A stretch of DNA of 64,000 nucleotides from the NCBI GenBank assembly GCA_964443225.1, contig CAYUCC010000005.1, forward strand, positions 57,231-121,230, read 5' to 3'. The position numbers were made by a program, and so were the translations under genes. The notes beneath the pieces are model-generated. The model searched no databases, was not told where the DNA came from, and worked only from the letters and a program-made list of their open reading frames with translations. Origin of the DNA: SSC4 sp964443225 (GTDB lineage Bacteria > Chloroflexota > Anaerolineae > SSC4 > Amarolineaceae). Each line of letters starts with the position of its first letter. Position 1 is the stretch's first letter. Below, in pieces: positions 1-9,115 of the stretch.

Positions 1-1109
1 AAGAACGGTTCCTGGCGCCCCTGGCGCACCCACTTCCCGCTGTAGGCCTGCCCGTCGCGGTACACGGTCAGCGGCCCTTCGCCCCACACCTGTATCTCGA
101 TCGACCGGTTCACGCCGCGGTCGACCGTGCCGTGCTCCAGGATCAGCGTCGGTACGTGGTTGGCCCCCAGCACAACGACATTGGCCGCGCTGAGCTGCTG
201 ACCGTCCAGCGCATCGGTCTGCGCCGCTCCACCCTGCCAGCGCAGCCAGCGGCCGCTCCCCGCATCGTAACGCCACTCGACGCGGTCGGTGCCGGCGGGA
301 TACGGCACTTTGAGGTTGGTCACCGCTCGCCCTCCCCCAGGCGCCGCGGGGCTGAAGGCCCAGGCCGCGGTGGGTTCGGGGCGTTTGTTCCAGCCGCGCT
401 GTTGGGCCACGTTCCAGAGGGTGGCGGTGTTGGCGAAGAGGTTGTGCGGCACCGACACGCTGCGGTCACGAATGAAGGCTGCCCCATTTCGTGCCTGTTC
501 CAGCACACGCTCGGCGAAGTCCGACTCGTACAGCTTCGTGCGGACCGGCTGCACCCCGCCGGAAAAAGCCAGCACGGAATCGAAAATGACCGGCCACTCC
601 AGGTCGGGCAGGCGGGCGCTGCGGATCGAGCCCACTTTTTCGGCATCCTGGCTGTGGAAAATGGCCGTCATACGCGTCAGGCCAAACTCGACGCGCTGTT
701 CGATCACAACGTCGGCCTTGTTCAGGCCGTGCTGCGGGCGCACGTTTTCGGTGTTCGCCACTTTGACCGCGATGGGGCGCCGGGTCAAAACGGCTGGATC
801 ACCGGGCGCAAGCCCGGTGAACGGCGCCACGTTTGGATCCTGGGCGGGCACGATCACACTTGGCTGCGGTGTGGCGGTGGGCGTCTCCGTCGGTCCGGGC
901 GTGGGGGTCGCGGTCGGTTCGACGGTTGCGGTGGGTGTGGCGGTAGGCATTGGCGTAGCCTGCGCCACCGGTTCGGCACGCGGCGTTTTGGTTGGCGTGG
1001 CTGTGGGTTCCGGTGCCGCCTGATTACAGCCACCCAGGACGAGCGCCAGGGTGAACAGAACGATCAAAATGAACCACTGTGGTTTGAAAAAAGAATTCCA
1101 GCTGCGCAT
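1..1109 (-). CDS. DUF3048 (YerB-like) lipoprotein, 3' end cut by window
   Basis: The reading frame starts with ATG at 1109 and runs off the window without a stop, giving about 369 residues. The N-terminus is a lipoprotein signal: a hydrophobic stretch ends in a lipobox (LVLGGC, Cys about residue 28). A low-complexity linker of T, P, A and E follows, about residues 30-75, as is common for surface lipoproteins. The rest resembles the DUF3048/YerB family: a segment reading PIAVKVANTENVRPQHGLNKAD, then a region on an SQDAEKVGSIRSAR core and a GGV(Q/S) segment. The biochemical role of this family is not established. The gene starts 10 bases after the stop of the O-antigen ligase-like gene and is probably the last or near-last gene of the operon starting at 5112. 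Family assignment is by recognised motifs; the anchor to the outer face of the membrane is inferred from the lipobox. Confidence 0.75.
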   Translation of the reverse strand, partial: MRSWNSFFKPQWFILIVLFTLALVLGGCNQAAPEPTATPTKTPRAEPVAQATPMPTATPTATVEPTATPTPGPTETPTATPQPSVIVPAQDPNVAPFTGLAPGDPAVLTRRPIAVKVANTENVRPQHGLNKADVVIEQRVEFGLTRMTAIFHSQDAEKVGSIRSARLPDLEWPVIFDSVLAFSGGVQPVRTKLYESDFAERVLEQARNGAAFIRDRSVSVPHNLFANTATLWNVAQQRGWNKRPEPTAAWAFSPAAPGGGRAVTNLKVPYPAGTDRVEWRYDAGSGRWLRWQGGAAQTDALDGQQLSAANVVVLGANHVPTLILEHGTVDRGVNRSIEIQVWGEGPLTVYRDGQAYSGKWVRQGRQEPF

Positions 1110-1118
1110 CGAACTGAA

Positions 1119-2660
1119 TCAAACCTCCAATGTTGGTGCGGCTTCCCGCTCCACCAAACCAGCAGCAACCGCCAGGCCTGCAATCAGCCAGAACAGGCTG
1201 CTCATGTGTGGATAGGTCAGGTTGAAAAGATAATGATCGAAAACACCGGCGACCAGGACACCAGCCAGGGCACCGATCAAACCCAAAATGATACTATCGC
1301 GACCCGACGGTAGACCACGTCGCCAGGTTTGCCACAAGAAAACGAACAACGCACCCACGAAAATCAGAAACAGCAGCAAACCCAGGATACCCATCTCTTC
1401 GGCCATCAACAAGTAGACGCTGCTGACGCCGATGTAGATATCGATGTCCGGCGTGCCGCTGAAGCCAACTCCGAACCAGGGGTAGCGGCCAATCAGGATC
1501 AGGGCATCTTTGTACTCGCCAAAGCGCATCTGCGTCGCCAGGTCCTCGCCGCGCAGGCCGGCCAGCAGGCGCGCGACGTAGGGCTGGGCCTGTGGCAGCA
1601 GCAGCACCAGACCACCGACCAGACCTGCAACCGCCAGGAGCCGCCGGTATTTGAGCAGTGCCAGCAGCACGAGCGCCACACCCAGGCCCATCAGCGCCGA
1701 GCGCGAGTAGGTCAGGTAGAGGGCCAGCACCTGCACCGCCAGGATGACTGCCACCCACACGCGCGGCAGCAGGGGCACGCGGCTGAAGAGCTGAGGGGCG
1801 GTCAGACCCGCCGCCAGGATCATCATGCCGCCCAGGACGTTGGGATCGACCGCCAGGCCAATCGCCCGCATCGGGTTGGCGGGGTCGTCCTCGATGTAAC
1901 GCAGCGCACCGTAGCCGCCGGGGTACTGCAGGCGGCCCAGCGCATCCAGCACACGCACCGTCCACGCTTCGGGAATCACGTAGAACGTCACCGCAATCGC
2001 CGCACAGATCCCACCGCCGATGATCAACACGCGCACCAGCCAGTCGACGTCACGCCGCGTACGGATTTCGTTGACGGCGACAAAAAACAGGGCGATACTG
2101 AGCGTCACTTCGACGAACTGGCGAATCACCTGCTGCGTGGGACGCGCGTGCGTCGTGCCCATGACAAAGGCAAACACGGCCATGCCCAGGAACAACAGAA
2201 CGATCCCGCCCAGTGGGGAGATGATGAAGTGGCGGTCCTGGCCGGTCGCAATGCGCGCCAGCCAGACGAAGAAGAGGGCGAGCAGGGCCACGTCCAGGAG
2301 AGTTGGCGTGAAGACCAGCTTGAACGGCAGCGCCGCAAATGGCAGGATCCAGATGACCGCAATCAGCACGATGAAACCCCAGCGTGTGCTGCGCAGCACC
2401 AGGTAGCCGGCGGTGGCGGCCAACGCACCAGCTACGGCATACGTCGGACCCAGGAGTGCCACGTACAGACCCAACAGCACCGCCAGCCCCACGGCGAACA
2501 CCGCCTGGTGGCGCCGGGCCTGTCGCGCGTCGGCCGGCAGCAGCCAGGCTTCCAGGCGGTGGGCCCAGGTCGCGGTCGTCGTGGCCTGGTCGGCGGGGGT
2601 GCCGGCAGTTGCGGGGTGATCGTGGCGCGGTCTGGGGCGTGGCCAGGCACGTACGCTCAT
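1119..2660 (-). CDS. O-antigen ligase / Wzy-type polytopic membrane protein
   Basis: This 513-residue protein has about ten to twelve hydrophobic segments from residue 45 to the C-terminus, preceded by a basic Arg/Pro-rich cytoplasmic N-terminus. The segment around residues 330-440 contains the features of the Wzy_C/O-antigen ligase domain: an extracytoplasmic loop with RFGEYKDALILIGRYPWFGVG and GTPDIDIYIGVSSVY, followed by membrane helices. Family members join or polymerise lipid-linked glycans at the outer face of the cytoplasmic membrane; the glycan here is unknown. The ATG overlaps the pyruvate kinase stop by four bases (ATGA), so the two are translationally coupled. No glycosyltransferases are adjacent, so the link to a specific surface polysaccharide is only inferred. 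Confidence 0.75.
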   Translation of the reverse strand: MSVRAWPRPRPRHDHPATAGTPADQATTTATWAHRLEAWLLPADARQARRHQAVFAVGLAVLLGLYVALLGPTYAVAGALAATAGYLVLRSTRWGFIVLIAVIWILPFAALPFKLVFTPTLLDVALLALFFVWLARIATGQDRHFIISPLGGIVLLFLGMAVFAFVMGTTHARPTQQVIRQFVEVTLSIALFFVAVNEIRTRRDVDWLVRVLIIGGGICAAIAVTFYVIPEAWTVRVLDALGRLQYPGGYGALRYIEDDPANPMRAIGLAVDPNVLGGMMILAAGLTAPQLFSRVPLLPRVWVAVILAVQVLALYLTYSRSALMGLGVALVLLALLKYRRLLAVAGLVGGLVLLLPQAQPYVARLLAGLRGEDLATQMRFGEYKDALILIGRYPWFGVGFSGTPDIDIYIGVSSVYLLMAEEMGILGLLLFLIFVGALFVFLWQTWRRGLPSGRDSIILGLIGALAGVLVAGVFDHYLFNLTYPHMSSLFWLIAGLAVAAGLVEREAAPTLEV

Positions 2661-4087
2661 TCTGAAATCACCCGAACCTGCATAAAATCGGTATGGCCAG
2701 AGCCGCTGGCCGGTGATCCGGCTGTCACCACCACCCTGTCATCGACTGCCACATGGCCTGCCTGGCGTGCGGCCTCCAAGGCGTCCGCAATCATCTCATC
2801 GGTGCTGTCGGCGCGCGGTGCATGCAGGGGGTAGACACCCCACGACAGCATGAGCTGGCGCTGGGTGCGATCCTGCGGGGTCACGGCGACGATCGGCACC
2901 AGGGGACGAAAACGTGAGATCATACGCGGCGTGGTGCCGGTCACCGTCGGTGCAATGATCGCCTGTGCCTGCAGGTCGCGGGCCGTCTCAACCGACGCGT
3001 GGGCCATGGCCAGGGTGATGGAGGTCGATTTTTCGGCACGGATTTCCGGCAGACGCCAGGTCAGGCTCTCTTCGGCCTCGGCCACGATGCGGCGCATCGT
3101 TTCTACCGCCTGGACCGGGTAGTGACCGGCAGCGGTTTCACCCGACAGCATCACGGCGTCGGTACCGTCGAGCACGGCGTTGGCGACGTCGGTGGCTTCG
3201 GCGCGGGTGGGTCGCGGGTTACGAATCATCGAATCGAGCATCTGGGTGGCGGTGATCACCGGTTTGCCCAGGCGGTTGCAGTGACGAATCAGCCGCTTCT
3301 GAATCATGGGGACCTCTTCGGCGGGCATCTCGATTCCCAGATCGCCGCGGGCAACCATGATGCCATCGGCGGCGTCGGCGATTTCTTCGATATTGAGCAC
3401 CGCCTGCGGCTTTTCGATTTTTGCGACCACCAGGGCTGGCACGTCACCACCGTTATATTTTTCGATCAGCGCTTTGAGCTGGCGCACTTCATCGGCCGTG
3501 CGCACGAACGACAGTGCGATCCAATCGACGTCGTGTGCCAGGGCGAAGCGCAGGTCCTCGCGATCTTTGTCGGTGATGGCCGGAATGGACAGAGAGGCGT
3601 CGGGTAGATTGAGGCCCTTCTTCGATGTCAGCAGCCCACCGGTAATCACGCGGCACGTGATCTCGTCGTGGGTCGTGGCACGCACTTCGAGCTCGATCAG
3701 CCCGTCGTCCAGGAGAATGCGCTCACCGCGGTTCACCACGCTGGGCAGGTCGGCGTATTGAACTGGAACCAACCCTTTCCGTCCGACGAACGGTGCCGTC
3801 GTCAACACCACTTTCGAGCCGGCCGGCAGCTCGACGCCGTCGCCCATATCGCCCACGCGCAGTTTGGGTCCCTGAAGATCGGCCAGGATGGCAACCGGCC
3901 GGCCGACCGCCGCAGCCGCCGCGCGTACGCGGGCGATGTTTTCGGCATGCACGGCGTGCTCGCCGTGTGAAAAGTTCATACGCGTCACGTCGACACCGGC
4001 CTGCAGCAGGCTGGCCAGGATCTGCGGTTCGCGGCTGGCCGGTCCAATCGTTGCCACGATTTTGGTGCGCAAGTGCGGTGTGGTCAT
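2657..4087 (-). CDS. pyk: pyruvate kinase
   Basis: This is a 476-residue, full-length pyruvate kinase, which transfers phosphate from phosphoenolpyruvate to ADP in the last step of glycolysis. Visible motifs are the N-terminal TKIVATIGPASR with MNFSHG, the B-domain, the active-site KIEKPQAV, the metal-binding ARGDLGIEMP, the signature MLDSMIRNPRPTRAEATDVANAV, and DAVMLSGETAAGHYP. The C-terminal regulatory domain (about 350-476) is present. The start codon shares one base with the stop of the ParB-like gene (TGATG), and its stop overlaps the next start by four bases, so it is the middle gene of an operon with a ParB-like protein upstream and a membrane ligase downstream. That is an odd setting for a glycolytic gene. 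Confidence 0.97.
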   Translation of the reverse strand: MTTPHLRTKIVATIGPASREPQILASLLQAGVDVTRMNFSHGEHAVHAENIARVRAAAAAVGRPVAILADLQGPKLRVGDMGDGVELPAGSKVVLTTAPFVGRKGLVPVQYADLPSVVNRGERILLDDGLIELEVRATTHDEITCRVITGGLLTSKKGLNLPDASLSIPAITDKDREDLRFALAHDVDWIALSFVRTADEVRQLKALIEKYNGGDVPALVVAKIEKPQAVLNIEEIADAADGIMVARGDLGIEMPAEEVPMIQKRLIRHCNRLGKPVITATQMLDSMIRNPRPTRAEATDVANAVLDGTDAVMLSGETAAGHYPVQAVETMRRIVAEAEESLTWRLPEIRAEKSTSITLAMAHASVETARDLQAQAIIAPTVTGTTPRMISRFRPLVPIVAVTPQDRTQRQLMLSWGVYPLHAPRADSTDEMIADALEAARQAGHVAVDDRVVVTAGSPASGSGHTDFMQVRVISE

Positions 4088-5112
4088 CAGGCAGTCATCT
4101 CCTCGGTCAGCGCGGGCGCGGTGTCCGGCAGGGTCTCCTCGACGACCTCTGGCTCAGGTTCGGGCAGGGGCGGTTTGGCGGGCTCCGACGCAGCTTCGAT
4201 TGCCGCCCTGATCGTACGCGTCACGATTTTGATCATCTTGGGCCAGGTGCGTTCGCTGTGCCGTTGGGCAAAGTCGGACAGGGCGGTGCGCAGGTCGACC
4301 TCGAAGCCATACCGTTCGCGCAAGCGGTCGCGATGATACGTGATCCACATGTACAGGTCGGTTTCCGTGCGGTTGGGGAACTCTTTCAATACACCGCTGT
4401 CTCGGATATGGGTAACGCCGGGCAGGTAGACGTTGTCGTACCAGCTGTTCACCGCTTCGCCGTAGGGAATGTCACGCTGCTGTTCGAGGCCCAGGTAGTA
4501 GTGATGGACCTGGATGTGTTCGAGGAGCTGGTGGTAGCGTCCCGGTTCGGTCAGCTCGATCCGCGCATCGGGGCGGGACTCGTTGAGCTTCGTCTGGCGC
4601 AGAAAATCCGCATATTCGGCCTTGATGATCAGCTCGTCCGGCTTGACGTCGGGCGAGAGGGGCACGGGCGTATCGACGACCGTGATCCAGGCTTCGATGT
4701 GGGACAGGCCGTTGGCGCGTGCGACGGAGACGCGGTGGTTTCCATCGCGTACAAAGTAGACGTCTCCGATCTGGTAGACCTCGATGGGCGGCACGTCTTC
4801 CAGGCGGTTAAGCGCCACGTCGAGGCGTTTCCAGCGTTCGCTGTTGGCCCCGCTCAAAGGCAAAAAGGCCCGATCGAAATCACGGTAGCGGCCCACGCTG
4901 CCCACAACCTGATCGAGCCGGATCATCTGGGGCTGGGGTTTTTCGATTTGCCCGCGCGTCTGCAAGAGCTCGCGCACCTCGTCGTAAGACAACAGGCGGT
5001 CGTCTTTGCCTTTGCCCTGGAGCGAATCCAGGATGTGGCGAATCACCGCCTGTCGCTGCAAACGATCGAATTTGCCCGATGCCTGCTGCGTGGAGTAAAG
5101 CGTGTTCGGCAT
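4087..5112 (-). CDS. ParB/sulfiredoxin-fold domain protein
   Basis: The protein has 341 residues. The segment around 90-180 has the ParB/Srx signature, including VYFVRDGNHRVSVARANG, where the GNHR core corresponds to the nucleotide-binding box of ParB N-terminal domains. No HTH of a partitioning ParB is evident and the C-terminus (about 310-341) is an acidic, Pro-rich tail, so it is not a chromosome-partition ParB. I infer a stand-alone ParB-like nuclease or CTPase-fold protein of unknown role. It begins 20 bases downstream of a clear rho-independent terminator (5132-5168) and is the first gene of the pyk operon. Confidence 0.7.
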   Translation of the reverse strand: MPNTLYSTQQASGKFDRLQRQAVIRHILDSLQGKGKDDRLLSYDEVRELLQTRGQIEKPQPQMIRLDQVVGSVGRYRDFDRAFLPLSGANSERWKRLDVALNRLEDVPPIEVYQIGDVYFVRDGNHRVSVARANGLSHIEAWITVVDTPVPLSPDVKPDELIIKAEYADFLRQTKLNESRPDARIELTEPGRYHQLLEHIQVHHYYLGLEQQRDIPYGEAVNSWYDNVYLPGVTHIRDSGVLKEFPNRTETDLYMWITYHRDRLRERYGFEVDLRTALSDFAQRHSERTWPKMIKIVTRTIRAAIEAASEPAKPPLPEPEPEVVEETLPDTAPALTEEMTA

Positions 5113-5131
5113 GCAAGAATGTCCACCAGAC

Positions 5132-5168
5132 TCAAAAACGGGAGCAATCCACCGTCTCAGCTCCCGTT
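5132..5168 (-). terminator. rho-independent terminator
   Basis: Read on the minus strand, AACGGGAGC (5168-5160) pairs perfectly with GCTCCCGTT (5145-5137) across a 14-base loop, and is followed by a run of T. It lies between the stop of the FFLEELY-type gene (5352) and the start of the ParB-like gene (5112), so it should end the upstream transcript. Its closeness to the next start means an attenuator function cannot be excluded. Confidence 0.7.
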
Positions 5169-5181
5169 AGCCAGGTCAGGA

Positions 5182-5253
5182 CTTGTGAAAGAACAACTTC
5201 CCGTGATGTGCGACGAATTCCGGTCATTTTGCGGGAAGTTATTCTTTGACAAG
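5182..5253. repeat. 22-bp imperfect inverted repeat
   Basis: Positions 5182-5203 and 5232-5253 form an inverted repeat of 22 bases with only two mismatches; the outer ends read CTTGTGAAAGAA and TTCTTTGACAAG, and the inner ends AACTTCCCG and CGGGAAGTT. The loop is 28 bases. It sits in the gene-free 239 bases between the FFLEELY-type gene and the ParB-like gene. It could be a structured leader, a second terminator or a small mobile-element remnant; nothing in the sequence decides which. Confidence 0.6.
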
Positions 5254-5351
5254 CCCTTAACCACCTGTGGCGGTTAGTTTAGCACACATCGTATGCATTG
5301 TCTAAACCGCCTGACGGAGGACTGCGGTGAAACACCCCCAAAATCGCCGCC

Positions 5352-6074
5352 TCAGACGTCGAAAGGATCGTCTGTGCGGGCAAAGATGCGGTCGAGGATA
5401 CGCATCTCGCGCTGTTGGATGGCATCGAGGAATTCGTGGGCGCCGTGCATGTGTTTGAAAGCGGCGAAGCCGCGTTCCAGGTAGGCCTGCAGGTCGTGCC
5501 AGCCGGCGCGGAGGGCGGGGCCGCGCGCCAGCTGCAGGGTCAATCCAATGAAAGGCAGCTTCACCAGCCGTTCGAGCCCCTGCCCCACCTCGACGATCAT
5601 ATCGATCTGGCGGGCGCGGTCGGCATAGTTGTCGCACACGCGGTAGCCTTCAGCGTACAAGTCACCGGTAATCGTGTCGGTCATGCCGAGGGTATCAACC
5701 ATGGCGCGCAGCAGGGCGTCATCGAGTTCGCGCGTGAAGTGATTCAGCTCCAGGGTCAGGGTCAGAGTATGCAGCAGGCGGGCGGGCAGAAAGCGCAGCA
5801 TAAAGTCGTGCATACGCTGCGCATCGGCATCGCGCTGGGTGAAGTCACGCGGCGCGTAGACTTCTTCCAGGAAAAAGAGGCACGCCGGGTTATACCGCGG
5901 GCTGGCCAGCAGGTCGGCATGCGTACGGCCCAGGCGCTGTGACTGCCAGGTGCGCAGAAGGACCATTTGCGGGTCGAGCGCCTGGCCGGGTAGGGCCTGG
6001 TGCGCCGCCCGCTGGTGGTGGTGGAGCTGAACGAGCAGGCGCGCCGCGTCTTGCGGGCGTGGGGTGTCGGTCAT
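5352..6074 (-). CDS. FFLEELY-motif family protein
   Basis: This 240-residue protein has no signal peptide or membrane segment. Residues around 67-80 read FFLEEVYAPRDFTQRD, matching the motif that gives the FFLEELY family its name. The rest is predicted mainly helical and rich in Leu, Arg and His, without recognisable catalytic motifs. No function is established for the family. A Shine-Dalgarno sequence (GAGGAAA) lies 9 bases upstream of the chosen ATG. It follows the nuclease gene of the restriction-modification pair on the same strand, 30 bases downstream, but its GC-rich composition matches the chromosome rather than the R-M genes, so it is probably not part of that system. Confidence 0.65.
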   Translation of the reverse strand: MTDTPRPQDAARLLVQLHHHQRAAHQALPGQALDPQMVLLRTWQSQRLGRTHADLLASPRYNPACLFFLEEVYAPRDFTQRDADAQRMHDFMLRFLPARLLHTLTLTLELNHFTRELDDALLRAMVDTLGMTDTITGDLYAEGYRVCDNYADRARQIDMIVEVGQGLERLVKLPFIGLTLQLARGPALRAGWHDLQAYLERGFAAFKHMHGAHEFLDAIQQREMRILDRIFARTDDPFDV

Positions 6075-6104
6075 CGCAGATTTTCCTCGCGATTCGTGTT
6101 CAAT

Positions 6105-7022
6105 TTAGCGGTACTCATCTGCATCGTCACTATCCCGCAGTCTTCCCGTGGATGTAGGAGGCCTTACGTCGACCGAAGCCAATTTACTGGGCAGTTCCAA
6201 TTGGAGTGACAGTTGGGCTTCAGCGGCGACCTTGGATTGAAGCGTCGCAACAAAATCCTCTTGCCGCGGCATATTCGGATTGGCCCGAAAGGCACTAAAC
6301 AGCCGGTCGATTGATGCCGACGTTTTTCGAGTTGCCACCAGATCGAATTTGCCAGCGCTGCGTGTCAAATCATACAAGGCAAACACGGTTGTCTGGTACT
6401 TGTCGAACCCGAGATCATGCAAGGCGTAACGGCGCTCGAAATCTTGATAAATGGGCTCTTGAATGACCCAGAAGATCTTGCGACCCCATGCCTCCATGAT
6501 CACACCCTTGGTCAAGACCTGGGTAAAAGTGCGTTTCCAAATATCGTAGGAATTCAGGCCAAAATTATAGGACCTGTAGAAAGTTCGGTCACCTCGAACA
6601 AAATCTTCGAGACCCGCAACGAGCTCTCCCGTGCCAGTCGTCTGGCCCGTCTGAAACTCAATCGCAACAAAGTCCTCGATCTGCGTTGACATGGGCTTGT
6701 GCTTCACCATGACGAAGTCGAAGCTACCAGCATTGGGCAATCGAATCTCTGGAAACACCAGGAGGTCGTTTGTCCCCCCAAAGTGATGATGCGCAATGTC
6801 AGTGAAGATTGTGTGACCATCCAAAAATCGGCGCGGACACAGAGCAATGTCGCCACCAGCAATGTGAGCCGAACAGACACCAAATGGATAGTCGATCAAT
6901 CTGCTCTTTTTGTAGCATACCTTATCCACGAACGGACACCAATGGCGTTCACGATCTAGTTGTGCCCGAGTATGATCAGAAGAAAATGGGTGACCGAAGA
7001 TTTCTGAAGGATATTTGGACAA
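6105..7022 (-). CDS. NotI-family type II restriction endonuclease
   Basis: This 305-residue protein resembles the NotI family. The N-terminal part shows the arrangement expected for the structural Fe-Cys4 site: CPF at residue 29, then C36, C49 (FGVCSAH) and C61 (ALCPRRF). The middle contains the likely PD-(D/E)XK core, with DLLVFPEIRLPNAGSFDFVMVK followed by an FVAIEFQ segment. NotI itself cuts GCGGCCGC; whether this homolog has the same specificity cannot be read from the sequence. The gene starts 3 bases after the methyltransferase stop, in the usual arrangement where the protective enzyme is translated first. Base composition is clearly lower in GC than in neighbours, which suggests transfer. 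Confidence 0.8.
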   Translation of the reverse strand: MSKYPSEIFGHPFSSDHTRAQLDRERHWCPFVDKVCYKKSRLIDYPFGVCSAHIAGGDIALCPRRFLDGHTIFTDIAHHHFGGTNDLLVFPEIRLPNAGSFDFVMVKHKPMSTQIEDFVAIEFQTGQTTGTGELVAGLEDFVRGDRTFYRSYNFGLNSYDIWKRTFTQVLTKGVIMEAWGRKIFWVIQEPIYQDFERRYALHDLGFDKYQTTVFALYDLTRSAGKFDLVATRKTSASIDRLFSAFRANPNMPRQEDFVATLQSKVAAEAQLSLQLELPSKLASVDVRPPTSTGRLRDSDDADEYR

Positions 7023-7025
7023 TTC

Positions 7026-9062
7026 TCATGTTCCCAAGGTTTGTTTCCACAACTGCCAAATATCTGACTCATTCAAGTCTGACTCAAGGCAGTATCCCAA
7101 CAGCTGTGCGCACCCTGAACAGAACGCGTGACTGTCGGATGAGTCGACATCCGGAGGTGCCGGATATCGTCTTTCTGCGTGATGTTGCCCGTTTGGCTGG
7201 AAAACAAGGATGGAATCGTGTTTCAGCGCATTCAACTGACGAATATGCACAGAAATAGGATTTTCCGAGTAGACCGTAAAATCATTGGCGAGCCGGAAGT
7301 CTGCTCGCTTAAGCGAAAGAGTCAGATGTGCCCACGCTTCCGCGCGCCAATGATGGAAGGTGAACACCAAACGACCGCCGGGCTTCTTCAAGACTCGGTG
7401 GCATTCCTGCCAGATGCCGGCAAGGGCATTCTGGTATTTTGTGCCGTTGCTGCTCGTTTCGGCGACAGCACTATCAGCAACATCATAGTGCCACTGGGCA
7501 GCATGGGGCAGGAACCAGTGCAGCCACACTCGGAAAAAGGTGGCTAAGTCACTGTACTGAACGCTGTCGAAATAGGGAGGATCGGTCACCACATGATCGA
7601 CCGAACAATCCGGTACCGGCAAATCACGCGCATCCTGCTGCATGACCAAGAAGCGGCGCGGTTCTGCGGCGGGCAGCAATTCTACATGCTGGCAAGGAAT
7701 TCCGCCGTCTACCTCGCCCCGCAGCACGACTTTGGTCCATCCCTTGGATGTGAGTCTGCGTTCGATGGGTGCATCGGCCCATTGAGCAGAACGCTCGATA
7801 CGATCATGAAACAGCAGTCCCAATGTCCCTGAGGTTTCACCACGATAGACCGGGTTATTTTCGAGGGCCGTGTGCGGAAATGAATAGGCGTGATGAGAAA
7901 AAACGTGTCGGATCGCACCGGGTCGGCGTTTGTCCGAACCCTTGTAGCCGCACAACAGCGAGTTGAACTCAAGCGAAGTCGACACAAGCATGGCGAGCCA
8001 GAGTCGATGGGGTTCGGGTACACTATCCAGCAGTGTCTTGCAGCGCGCCAGATACATCAACTGGCGTGGGGTGAAAAGATCAACGTAGCATTCAATACCG
8101 CGGCGGATAAGATCTATCGATTTAGGTCCACTGGGCACGTGAAACCCGTGCCGCGGTATTTGGATATTGTGCTGCACATACGCTTCAGCGCTGGCCAATC
8201 GTTGTCGCTCGTCATCTCGCACAGGCTCTACAAACAACCGGTGCACCGGACAATGACCGAAGGTGACCAAGGGAACGTAGCGCTGGCAATAAGGTACGTC
8301 GCGAAGGTCCTGAAATAAATCACCACAGTCCTGACATCGCCGCACGGTTTTCTCATGTACCAGCGGCCGAGCCCCTTGTGATCCAGGAGGCATCTTGCCG
8401 GAGACGGGCATCATTGTGCACGGGTCCAGCCTGATCGTGCGACCATCCTGCTCTTCACGGAGAATCAGAGAGTCTACAAAGATTGCTTCGCCACACTGAC
8501 ACCTCTTGCGTAATCCATAAAGCGTAAACTGCGTCTCACAAGACGATGAACACTCCGGGCACTGTGTCGCAAACCAGGGATCAAGCGCCTTGGACAGTTC
8601 GCCCATAAACTGATCGAAGACGGCGCGCTTCTCATGCAAGGGAATCCGAGTCAAGGAGGCGACTCCCTGCAACACAGGAATTGGATCGATATCGCATCCG
8701 ATGACCGAGGCTCCTAAACGAACAGCCTCGTGCACGGTCGTGCCGCCACCCATCATCGGATCCAGGATGATTTTGCCTTCCAGACCACCGCTTACGTAGT
8801 AATCTCTCTTTGCCGGATCTTCGCACAACTGCTTGAGGATGTAGCGGAATGTGGTGCCCGAACGGCGCGCCCACCACTTATGCAGGTAGGTGTTGGGCCT
8901 GAAGAGATGCTTGTTGTAGGCTTCAAGCGCGGCTAACTCGTTTGCCTCATCGATCGGAAAGAACGCGTCAAGACCAACGCCGTTGGTGCCCGTTGGCATG
9001 TAACCGGCTTCTGATTGACTACCAAGCGGAAGATCAAGCTGCAATACGAAGCGGTTGCTCAT
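7026..9062 (-). CDS. DNA amino-methyltransferase of the R-M pair
   Basis: I choose ATG 9062 (678 residues). An upstream in-frame ATG at 9101 exists, but it lies only about 8 bases from the expected transcription start of the promoter at 9116-9143 and has no ribosome-binding site. The sequence has an HKWWARR segment as in DUF1156-type methylases, motif I in ILDPMMGGGTTVHEA, and catalytic motif IV VVTDPPYFDS around residue 510. The DPPY motif means an exocyclic amino methyltransferase (N6-adenine or N4-cytosine), not a C5 enzyme. Between the motifs are Cys pairs (CPEC, CQC, CQDC, HCPVH) that look like zinc ribbons. It should protect host DNA from the NotI-like nuclease encoded 3 bases downstream. 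Confidence 0.8.
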   Translation of the reverse strand: MSNRFVLQLDLPLGSQSEAGYMPTGTNGVGLDAFFPIDEANELAALEAYNKHLFRPNTYLHKWWARRSGTTFRYILKQLCEDPAKRDYYVSGGLEGKIILDPMMGGGTTVHEAVRLGASVIGCDIDPIPVLQGVASLTRIPLHEKRAVFDQFMGELSKALDPWFATQCPECSSSCETQFTLYGLRKRCQCGEAIFVDSLILREEQDGRTIRLDPCTMMPVSGKMPPGSQGARPLVHEKTVRRCQDCGDLFQDLRDVPYCQRYVPLVTFGHCPVHRLFVEPVRDDERQRLASAEAYVQHNIQIPRHGFHVPSGPKSIDLIRRGIECYVDLFTPRQLMYLARCKTLLDSVPEPHRLWLAMLVSTSLEFNSLLCGYKGSDKRRPGAIRHVFSHHAYSFPHTALENNPVYRGETSGTLGLLFHDRIERSAQWADAPIERRLTSKGWTKVVLRGEVDGGIPCQHVELLPAAEPRRFLVMQQDARDLPVPDCSVDHVVTDPPYFDSVQYSDLATFFRVWLHWFLPHAAQWHYDVADSAVAETSSNGTKYQNALAGIWQECHRVLKKPGGRLVFTFHHWRAEAWAHLTLSLKRADFRLANDFTVYSENPISVHIRQLNALKHDSILVFQPNGQHHAERRYPAPPDVDSSDSHAFCSGCAQLLGYCLESDLNESDIWQLWKQTLGT

Positions 9063-9115
9063 TGCCTGTGAAGGGTAACAATTCGAATTGGGTGCTAACA
9101 TTTGGCATAGTGGTC

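Noticed and set aside
132..1313. Long plus-strand frames opposite the DUF3048 gene
   Set aside because: The minus-strand frame has a lipobox, a normal domain and operon position; the plus-strand product is Arg/Gly-rich low complexity.
1329..5277. Plus-strand frames opposite the ligase, pyk and ParB-like genes
   Set aside because: They are shadows of strong minus-strand genes with clear motifs; products are Gln/Arg/His-rich without domains.
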